From: Helianthus annuus
Taxonomy: Eukaryota > Streptophyta > Magnoliopsida > Asterales > Asteraceae
Length of the DNA: 64,000 nt
Direction: 5' to 3'
Assembly (NCBI RefSeq): GCF_002127325.2
Contig: NC_035441.2
Coordinates: 148,842,140-148,906,139, forward strand
The notes beneath the pieces are model-generated. The model was not told where the DNA came from. It ran no database searches and saw only the letters and a program-made list of their open reading frames with translations. Each line of letters begins with the position of its first letter. Position 1 is the first letter of the stretch. Below, in pieces: positions 55,202 to 64,000 of the stretch. Position numbers and translations under genes: made by a program.

Positions 55202-57347
55202 GTTGTGTAGAGGACGACCATGATGACAGTTAGCATTCTGACCAAGTCAAACCAGAATCAGGTAAGATCCGAACCCATCTGCATGTTTCATTCTTTGTTT
55301 GGTTAGGGTTGGACCTCTCTTCTTATGGCATGGTGAGCACTAAAGTTCACCTGTTGTTTATATTGTTCATTGTTGCTCAGTGCGGCAGTCTTGCATCAAA
55401 AAACAACATCATGATATTATTGCAAATGCCATAAGATAGTGGAAGGTCACACGAACAAGAATCAGAATCACTTAAAACACATTATGACATAATTGAAATA
55501 ATCACAAGAAAGACACACGGACAAGAACTAAATGGATACAATTTCATAAAATTAATAATAATATATTGGATACTCTATATAAATCTGTATTAGGGCTTGA
55601 ATCTAACACATTTAATTTGTATAAGTTGTTTTGAATGTTAATGATCTATTTAGTGATCTGCTTGTAAGAAAATAGATTCAAAAGTAAAATTTTCAATTAA
55701 AATGTGGAACCGTAAAATAGACAAATTATGACAGTTAACAATTAAATAAATGTTCCAAACAAGAACTGATAACGAAAAAACTATATCCAACATTTGGTCA
55801 AGCAATTACTTTTTTGGCTTTAATAAATATTCAATTCTTATTTCGCAAACCATGTATTGTTATGGTAAATTACATGTCATCCTATTGTCAGACCACCATG
55901 AAGGATGATTACCCGGATTCTACTGTAGTTGTAGAATTGATTTTGAAAGAAGATGAGGTGGGAAGATTGTAGTCGTTGGTTGAAAAGACTTCTTTTGGAA
56001 CCAAAGGATTGTGTATCATCTTCTACACCCCCAAAAGACTTGGTTTCTGAGGTTAATGGTGCAGTTTGTGCAAATGAAATTGAGACCAGTGAATACTCTG
56101 ATTGACAGGTATACTCTTTGTTGTTTCAAATAAATGAGATATTTGAATGTATTTTGGGTAATATTGTGCAATATTAGATATGGCAGACTTGTACCTGGGT
56201 TACTTTGAGTTATGGTTTATCCCTAACGGGTTAAATGAAATGATTTGGCTAGAAAAAAGAAAATGAGTCAAATGGATTAAACGGGTCAAAGATGTGTATT
56301 TATAAATTATAATGCATACAACATGGTTTTGTGATCATATTTACCGTGTTAACTGTTTATAAAATATCTACATCGTATTCATGCTTCATTATTCTCTCAA
56401 TTTGTGCATATTGAACTTTTGGCCACCTCGATAGGCATGCTTTATAAATTGTGAAAATGTTATCCAGGATACAGTTGCTTTAGCTCCGGTAGTAGTGCAA
56501 AATACAACCTCCTAGAAGAGTTGCTGTGGAATATTCGAGTTCTCAATAATTATCTTAATTAAAAGTGCTATTTATATTAGATTTTGTTACATAACCAACT
56601 CTTTAGTCGCCTTCTATAATGAAATTATAGCACACAATTTGGTGATAGTTTTTAAATCATATACTCGCTTACACGAATGCGGCTTATACTTGGTTGGTTT
56701 CTTGAATGCAGGTGCTGACTAAAACAGGCTTCTATTTGTTTGATTATCTCAAAAGGCTTCTTAATAATCAGGTTAACTTTAGTATGCTTCAATTGGTTTT
56801 TTAGTATATATTTACCTTGATGGTTTATTAACCCTAATCAATTAATTGTGGTCAACAGAGACGAGGCAGATCAGATTCGATCAACAATAGAAATGGATGA
56901 CATTGAATCAAACAACTACGTAAACTATATTCCTTTTTATCTCTTTGTTTTACTTTTGGTAATTAAAGTTGAATTAAATTCACTTGATTTTATGTACAAA
57001 AGATTAGCCGTTTTATTTTTATCTTCTTTTTCTTGAATATTTGTATGCAGGTGCAAAATAAAAAGGTCAAATTACACATACAAGGTGCATATTACAGGGC
57101 AAGAGGTAGCGAAGGCTGTGTTTTGGTTTTGTTATGTTGTAATTCTATACTCTAAATTTGAATGTAGATTATGAAAGATGAAGTTTGAATGGTATTAGTA
57201 CTTCACATTTCATTCATTTTGATTGAAAAAAAAATCTAATTTTGTGATGTGTAGACGTTTTTGATGTTTAGGGGTATAGGGTGTTTGACGGAAACGTGTC
57301 CCAGTTGATTGGTCCTATGCGCAACGCGCATGAGTGAATAAACCTAG
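55202..57347 (+). other. Helitron 3' part with exon-like fragments
   Basis: Coding-like stretches lie at 55205-55265 (before GTAAGATCC), 55960-56108 (a frame with PKDLVSEVNGAVCANEIETS, before GTATACTC) and 56840-56950 (ADQIRSTIEMDDIESNNYVN). They have splice-like borders and AT-rich, intron-like spacers, suggesting captured exons. I do not recognise the parent gene. The 3' end hairpin and CTAG are at 57317-57347. Confidence 0.4.
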
Positions 57348-57843
57348 TTATAAACAATAAGAATAAATCAAAACATCAAATCAGCCATTACAATAGTGAC
57401 TATCTTTCCTTCAATATAAACAAAATAGACAATAGAATAAATCAAAACATCAAATCAGTCATTACAATAGTGACTTTGACCCTTCAAGAATTGGTCAAGT
57501 GCGAATATTTAATAAGTAGGCGTAATCTATTTTTTTCCCTCTAGATATAAAATGAGTTTGAAACGAAATCGGGTGCATGACGTAAGCGTTAACTTATTGT
57601 GTATTTAGAATATGGGGTGTGAAGGGCTTAGGTCGGGGGCATTGCTTGACATGTGACAGGTGTGAGCTCCACCAGTCCACACCCAAAAAAGTCAGGTGTG
57701 ATAGGGGCGTGGCTAGGTGGCGTTGGGGTGCCATGTGGCACCTAAATTTCTTTTTTTATATTAATCGTAGAATTTACTAAATAATTTTAAAAACACGTTT
57801 TGTTTATATTAAATAACTACAAAAAAATTACATCATAAAAAAA
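57348..57843. other. Flank of the Harbinger pseudogene
   Basis: Includes a duplicated AAATCAAAACATCAAATCAG segment (57365-57384 and 57436-57455). 57610-57740 is GC-richer and may contain the Harbinger 3' terminal region. No clear terminal inverted repeat. Confidence 0.45.
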
Positions 57844-59155
57844 TCAATCATCTTTATCTTCATCTTCGTTGAAGTCGAATGGAGGAAGTGTTGAAACATG
57901 TTTTACCAAATCAGCTTGAAGGTTTGACTTTATTTGTCTTGACTCGATTAGATATTGGTTTTGCGTTCTGTTTTCGTCACTAATGTATTCGTTATTTGTT
58001 TTGGGCTCCTCGCCATAATATTCAACAATTGCACGCCCTTCATCCTCTAAAATCATGTTGTGTAGAATGATGCACGCGTACATCATGTTTCTTATTTGAT
58101 CTTTTTCATACAATCGACAAGGCATGCTCCAAATGCGCCACCTTTTCTGCAAAACACCAAATGCTCGATCGATGTCTTTGCGTGCCGCCATCTGAACTTT
58201 GTTAAACTTTATTCTTTTAGGATATAGGGTTCCATCTCTTGAAAACGATTTTAGAAAAACATCATACTCAGGGTAAATTTCATCAAGATAGTACGAATAC
58301 TTGTATTCAACCCCATTTGCAAAAAAAAAGTTCCTTTCGGTCCAATACCATTTCTTAGATTATTGAATAGGGGCGAGTTATGTATAATGTTTATATCGTT
58401 ATGTGAACCGGACATACCAAAGAAAGCATGCCAGATCCAAAGATCTTGTGATGCAACCGCTTCAAACATCATAGCCGACATCTATGATATCCACTTGTGT
58501 GAGAACCTTGCCATGCAGTTGGACAAAGTTCCCATTCCCATTTCATACAATCTAAACTACCGATCATCCCGGGGAGACCATGATATTCAGCTTGATGTTC
58601 TAAAATTTGTTGCATATCACTAAACGTCGGTTTTCTCAAATATCTTTTCATATATAGTTCAATGATATACGTACAAAAATTGTGAAGACTTTCCCTATTC
58701 ACTCGTGCCGACATTTTTAAATAGTCATCCATTATGTCGGAAGTATTGCCGTAAGCCAATTGTCTTAGGGTGGCCGTAACCTTCTACCACGGGGTAAATC
58801 CTAAATTACCACGCGCATCGGGTCTATGTCGGAAAAAAGCATAATTATCCTCTAAATTCTTTGTTATTCTTAAAAATAAATTTTTACTCATATGAAAACA
58901 ACGCCTAAACATTCTTTCATCATACGTTGGTTCGGGTGAGAAATAATCGCTTACCAGCAAATCATTTGCAGTTCCGCGTTCACGAACAATATACTTCCTC
59001 CGTTTGGGTTGGGGTTGGGAAGTCCCTTCATCTGCATCTTCAACAATACCTTTCATCACCATTGTCACTGCTGATAATATTAATTCCGCCCCAACGTAGG
59101 ATGTGGATGACAAAATAAATTTATCTTACGAATCGCTTGAACTTGAAGAATCCAT
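57844..59155 (-). pseudogene. PIF/Harbinger transposase (DDE_4, HARBI1/ALP1-like), inactivated
   Basis: Starting at ATG 59155 (MDSSSSSDS), the reading shows the helical N-terminus (RRCFHMSKNLFLRI), PTFSDMQQILEHQ, the first catalytic Asp in GMIGSLDCM, the tail of the catalytic core in EAVASQDLWIWHAFFGMSGS with the second Asp in HNDINI, and the third-residue block RAFGVLQKRW plus CIILHNMILEDE. Lesions are a TAA at codon 10 (59126-59128), a TAG at 58784-58786, a frame change near 58485, and another at a nine-A run (58321-58329, T on the coding strand). The usual Glu before RAFG is Asp here (KDIDRAFG). Fourteen bases of its 5' flank onward are replaced by the copia duplication at 59234. Clearly non-functional. 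Confidence 0.9.
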
Positions 59156-59233
59156 TTTATATATTTTGAATTTTTGGATGGTAAAAATGAGTAAGAAATG
59201 TTTGGACTAACCAACGCTTTTGAGTTGGGATCG
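59156..59233. other. Remaining 5' flank of the Harbinger pseudogene
   Basis: Ends at the breakpoint where sequence matching 45731 begins (TAATGACC). Confidence 0.6.
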
Positions 59234-59323
59234 TAATGACCTTGATTAATCACTTTATAAAATTTACCATCTGTACCACATGTAGGAATAAAACATCTAC
59301 ACAAATTCATTTTACCAATAAAG

Positions 59324-59485
59324 ATGCCGATTCCTGCTTCGCACTTACCAACTTGGAAGCTCCGGCAAGTCACAACCTGTAAAATTCAACAATTTTTTAA
59401 AATTCATTCACAAAATCAATTTTTATCAAGAATGATGCCGATTCCTGCTCCGCGATTACAAACTTGGGGAGCTCCGGCAAGTCCT
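59324..59485. repeat. Second copy of the roughly 47-bp direct repeat pair
   Basis: Equivalent to 45821-45982, same arrangement. Confidence 0.8.
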
Positions 59486-59490
59486 GTTTT

Positions 59491-62400
59491 TCAAGTAAAA
59501 AGAATGTCCACCCAAGTCTGACCAACCTTGGGTGATTTTAACTCTGATTCAGTTGGGTTATAAGTTGCCTTCTTTGTCGCATAAAAATCTTTAACCCCTT
59601 TGGCCTTTCCCTCGACCATTTTCTCAAAAATCTTTTTCACATTTCCGTTAAATGCTTTCTTGACATCAAATTCTTTCTTTTCAGAATAGAATTGATTCGA
59701 GATATCAACCTTACCAACTTTTTGTTTAAAATTTTCATCCTTCAATGGTGGAAAATTAACATCATCCACTGAAGGCACTGAGTTCTCTTCTTTAAACTCT
59801 ACCTGTGGCTCTTCTGGCTTTGTGGAACCAGAATCATTGCCGGATTTTACATCAACCTTCTTAACAACCCACATTTGGTTGTCTTTGGCTTTCTTTTTGT
59901 AAAATTTTTCTTTGAACACTCACCAACTTCATAAGTTGAATTTTCAAAAATTTTTAATTTTTCAGTTGGTGGTTCATTTTTCTCAACAACTTTTTCTTTG
60001 AGTTTTTCAGAGACTCCCTGTTTTGTTTTTGTTTCTTGAGAACAGTTCCATGCAATGTGACCACCTTCATTGCATTTGTAACAGGTTCTTATTTCCTTTC
60101 TATGAAAAACTCCAGTCCCTTTCCTCTCAGCGAGAAACTCCTGGTTTGATTGTCTCCAGAAAGGTTTCTTCTGTTCTTCTTCAGCACTTTCTCCTGAAAC
60201 AAATTTTGTGTTTGTTTTAAAAATTTTATCATTTTTATAATTTTCAGGTGGAATAAAACCAAGACCTTTCTTTTTGAAATTACCATTATGGTTTGGTTTC
60301 TTTTGAAAACCAGAACCAGAATTGTAACCTTTTTTCTTGTTTAATCGCTGTTGAACTCTTGAAGTGTATTTTTTGGGTTTTTCAGTAAGATTTAAATCTT
60401 TTATTTCAGAAATATTAATTTCTGTCATTTTGAAAACCTTTTTGATCATTTCAAATTTAACACTTCTTATTGGAAATTCTTTATCAGAATATAATTTGTC
60501 AGAATCATTCAAAGTATATGCAACTTCAAATGTTTCATCATCCAAATTCGATTTTGATAACAAAAACTCTTTACTGTAAGCCCGTTTAACCGACGTCTTT
60601 GGATTGTTGACCGACGAACTCGAATTTCCAGACTCAGACTCCTCATCTTTATCCAACACTTGATCGACCACCTTTTTTATTAACTTGGACTCATGATCAG
60701 TGTCAGATGATGTATAAGTGATGTCAATGTTTTCTGGTAACTCATCAGTTATATCAGACTTCAGTTTTATATTGACTGCCTTTTGGACTTGCTCCTCATT
60801 TGGTTTTCTGGGAGAATATCCTTCCCAGATCGGAGGCGGACACTTGTTGTAACTAACACTCTGTTTCTTACCAGTATCCTTTTTCTTCGGCTTCTCATCT
60901 TTAAATGCTTCAAAACCTGCATCAGTTGGATAAATTCGGTCAATAAGAAAGTCAGAACTAGCATAACTCTGTAATAATCCTCTGATTCTCTCATTTTCTA
61001 TCTTTTCAGTTTCCAACTCTTGCTTCCACTTTGCACTTTCTTCAATATAGAAATTGATAGCTTTCTGCTTCGACATCATCACAACATTCAGCATTGTCAG
61101 TGCATCCTCTCTTTCAGAATTAGTCTTTTGCAGACCAGTTACCATTCTGTTCAATACATCGTATGATTCCTTCACGTAATTGAGATCAAACAGTAACTTT
61201 TCAATCATCTTGTCTTTCTCACTTAGTTTTTCATCTTTTTCTGCACACTGCTTGCAAGACTCTAAACATTTTAAACAAGGCTTGATAACTTCCACAATCT
61301 TTTCTACTTCAATGATCTTTTCGACTTCAACAATTTTCTCAACTTCAACAACTCTTTCATTGGCTTCAACCACCTTTTTTTATCACTTGAAACACTTCTT
61401 TAGCAAATTGAACTTTGTCACTATGTTCAGAATTTCTTTCTTGATCAATACTTTCACATTTCTTCTTTTTCTGCTCTTTTGCTGCTCGTCTCTCCTTCAG
61501 CTTATCCAAACGATCTGCAAAATAAAATTGAAAACTTTCAGGAGATAATTGAGTTTTTGCAATATTAATATGTTTTTCTTCCTCTTCATCACCACTATCA
61601 TCAGTTGGTGAATGATCAAACTCAATTGTCTTTTCTGAGCTATCTTCTGAAGAATCAGAATCAGATGGTGATTGATCAACAAATGTTGTTCTATCTGAAT
61701 TTTCAACTGAAGTCTCGGATTCTTCTTCTTGACTCTTAGCCTTAACACCAATCATATTCATCCATTCTGTAAATAATTTAGGTTCTTGGACGACATTTGC
61801 AACTAAAGCAACAACTTTTGAATCTGGTGAAAGGTATTTGTCCCACCTGAAACCTTCTGCCACTTTTTCATCATCTTGATCAATGATACCATAATAAGCT
61901 TTCTTATTTGCATCTTCGATCATTCTAGCATGAGCAGTTTGTGGCTCTTTTTGTTGTTGTGGTTGATGAGCAACTTGTTGATATATGGCTTTTCGATAGT
62001 AATCATCTTTTCCAAATGGATTCTTTGCTCCACTAGCTTCTTGATTTTTGCATTCTCTTTTGAAATGACCTTTCTCCCTGCAACGAAAACACGTAACTTT
62101 AGATTTATCAAAACCCAATGTAGAAACATGTGCATCCAGAAAATCATTTCTTCATGTAATCATTTTAAACTTTTCTGCTCTCCTCAAGACACTCGCTAAA
62201 CACCATTTGATGTCCATGAGCTCCATCTCTTCAGCATCGATCTGATCGTAATCCTCTTTTGTCAGCATAGGATTTCCGATCCTTCCAGCGACCAGTCCCT
62301 CATAGGTCTCCAGAACTGTAGCAAGTAATGTCATGTGATCTTTTGCAACTTCTTCAGAAATACTCTGACCATTTGGAAGATTCAATGCAATATTGCACTG

Positions 62401-63354
62401 TATCACACAACCATTTCCAGTTTTTGAACTTTGATGCTGAAAACTTGTAGTTGAACTCTTTGGATTCACACTTGGATATGAAGAGATTCCACTACCGCTG
62501 TTTGGACTTTGATTGACTGAATCAGATGAATTTCCAGCACTAAAAGCAGTTTGGATTTTAGGACTCATTTCAACCTCTTGAACATTACCTTTGTAATACA
62601 TTTTACATCTTGTTGATTACTCGGGTTGTTCATCCTTGCAATCTTTTCCTGTTCAAGATCCTGACTTTCAATCTTTTCAATGAACTGTGAAATAGTCAAT
62701 CTATCATATTCCCAAGTGTTCTTCAAGATCATCAAAAATGTACCCCACTCTTTTTGAGGTAAAGCATCAGCTAACTTGTCGACCCACTCATCTTGAGTTT
62801 TCTCTATTCCCAACAAAGACATAGATCGAACTAAGTGGCAATATCTTTCAATCAGCTTCTTTGATGTTTCTCCTGCCAAGCTTGAAAACAAATCAAATTC
62901 TTTCTTTAGCAATGCTTTCTTGCTCTTAATCATTTTCTCACTACCCTCAAATTTAATCTTCAATGCATCCCAGATTGAACGTGCAGTGTTTCATGTTGAA
63001 GCAAGATAAAAATGTCTTCCTTTACAACTTGCTGTAACAAACTGATCATCATTTTTCTGCTTTATACATATCTCTCTCTTTGTCATTCAGTTCAGAAATT
63101 GCTTTTGTAACACCCAAATCTGTACGCGGTCTAACATACTTCTTCTCAATGCATTCCCAAGACCTCAAATGATTGGCTTGTACCCAGTTTTCAAATCGAT
63201 CTTTCCATCCATAATATTCCTCGATTCCCATAAGCTTCGGGGGCTTTTGCAACATTCCGGTTTCGTTTTCCATGTTCATGCTTTGAGCAATGGCAGCCGG
63301 AGTAGTTGGAGATGAAGCAAACGCATTGTAAAATTCTTCGTCAGACATTTTCAA
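59491..63354 (-). pseudogene. Copia gag pseudogene, second copy
   Basis: Same domain order and the same breaks as 45988-49851, each shifted by 13503: gag N-terminus from 63354, knuckle one in the frame ending 61366, the coil near 61373, and knuckle two near 60043-60084. The few substitutions seen include Thr to Ile just before the second knuckle (KEIRTCYKC instead of KETRTCYKC), Glu to Lys in a linker, and Lys to Glu near STYEVGEC. No lesion is repaired or added. Confidence 0.88.
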
Positions 63355-63843
63355 ACGAAATCAAGTCCTTCAAACGAAATTACCCTGCAAACAAACTTCA
63401 AACGAAATTAGTGGCTTTCAAACGAAATCAGGTAATTCCGTGCGGAATTACCCAGTTTTCAAGCGGAATTAATTTTTGAAACGAAATTATAATTTCGTTT
63501 GAATGATTTCAAACGAAACTACTAATTCCGTGCGGAATTAGCTGATCTTTCAAACGAAATTACATAAATGATGATAATTCCGTACGAGATTAAAGTCCAC
63601 TTTCAAACGGAATTAAGATGACGTCATCATTTTCGAACAGAAATTCATGCGAAATTAAGAATTTTGTCAATTTTAGATTGAATTATGGTCCAATTCTCTC
63701 AAGGATTCATTAAAACACTGTTTTGCTTGATATATGTGAAATTCAGATCATTTTAACCGTTAAAACTTGTTCTATTGATAAAAGAAGGTGTAGAAGTAAG
63801 AAATTGAGATGAAATCAGGCTGAAAACAGTTGAACTCCTCCTC
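63355..63843 (-). promoter_or_regulatory. Copia leader motif array, second copy
   Basis: Same CAAACGAAATTA and TAATTCCGTGCGGAATTA array as 49852-50340, with two substitutions noticed. Confidence 0.65.
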
Positions 63844-63861
63844 CTGAGCTCTGATACCAGT

Positions 63862-64000
63862 TGTAGGATCGTTGTCGGACCCGAAATGAGTTGATCAGAG
63901 GTGTTCTACTCAGAATGAACGGCGGAAACATACATAATGAGTTGAATTCAGCTAGATTTACACTAATAACTGTCTTTGTATTGATTCTGAAACGATTACA
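63862..64000 (-). repeat. 5' LTR of the second copia copy, partial
   Basis: First 139 bases of the equivalent of 50359-50812, cut by the window end. It carries the variants of the right-hand LTR (GTTGTCGG, GAATGAACGG), not those of 42088-42540. Confidence 0.9.

Larger units (their letters stand above)
38451..57347 (+). mobile_element. Helitron-like element carrying nested retrotransposons
   Basis: The proposed 5' end is TCTATTAATAATAG after an A (38450). The proposed 3' end is a hairpin ATGCGC-AAC-GCGCAT (57317-57331) followed by CTAG (57344-57347) and a T, as Helitrons insert between A and T. Without the gypsy insertion the element would be about 3.3 kb (38451-39614 plus 55202-57347). It lacks a Rep/helicase ORF, so is non-autonomous. 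The 3' part contains exon-like fragments with splice-donor-like ends. The end pairing is an inference: the two ends could belong to different Helitrons. Confidence 0.5.
59234..64000 (-). mobile_element. Second copy of the copia 5' half, truncated left, runs off the window
   Basis: Every position matches 45731-50497 at a constant offset of 13503. I noticed about ten substitutions and no net length change in 4.77 kb, so identity is near 99.8%. It includes the gag pseudogene, the motif-rich leader, the primer-binding site (63847-63859) and the start of the LTR. It lacks the 3' half and the foldback. Its right end is outside the window. Confidence 0.95.

Noticed and set aside
59080..59373. 97-codon minus-strand ORF across the duplication breakpoint
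   Set aside because: It is a chimera of copia interior and Harbinger 5' sequence produced by the junction. No domain.

Overview
This 64-kb window looks like plant nuclear DNA from a eudicot, probably a member of the Asteraceae. The family guess rests on my recognition of the retroelement-encoded proteins, not on a search. The DNA is AT-rich and dominated by transposable elements. I see one clearly intact host gene: heat stress transcription factor HSFB1 on the plus strand. It has two exons (20444-20647 and 22039-22623), and its leader carries a conserved-type regulatory upstream ORF at 20227-20370.

Layout. 1-9.9 kb is a mosaic of decayed retroelements. It includes the 3' part of a Tat-like Ty3/gypsy element (antisense gene with an intron, 47-55 bp tandem repeats, polypurine tract, LTR) and a hAT-type MITE with an 8-bp target duplication. 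It also holds a 92-codon orphan ORF, two GGTACC-rich repeats and a Helitron 3' end. 9.9-16.2 kb is a run of MITE-like elements, many abutting (TA)n microsatellites. 16.6-18.2 kb is an internally deleted hAT transposon. 18.4-19.7 kb holds MITEs, and 20.06-22.63 kb is HSFB1.

22.9-26.7 kb has a SINE-like remnant and a Mutator-type MITE interrupted by a 2.9-kb solo LTR. 29-32.7 kb has three more MITEs with target duplications and a dead PIF/Harbinger ORF1. 32.7-38.4 kb is mostly unassigned, with a 120-bp direct repeat, a 123-bp tandem array, a palindromic MITE pair and a tRNA-type SINE.

38.45-57.35 kb is nested. A Helitron-like element contains a non-autonomous gypsy LTR element (39615-55196, TSD TAGAG). 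That element contains a minus-strand copia-type element with gag but no recognisable pol (42088-50812, TSD GAAGA), which contains a large foldback (44029-45474). A separate MITE sits in the gypsy 3' LTR, and its empty site is preserved in the 5' LTR. 57.8-59.2 kb is a dead PIF/Harbinger transposase. From 59234 to the window end a second copy of the copia 5' half runs in near-perfect register with the first, at an offset of 13503 bp.

How the parts work together. Only HSFB1 and its leader look functional for the host: a TTCTAGAA heat-shock element, a TATA box, two uORFs, then the repressor-type HSF. The rest records insertion history, which the target duplications allow to be ordered. All element calls were made by eye, with no database search.
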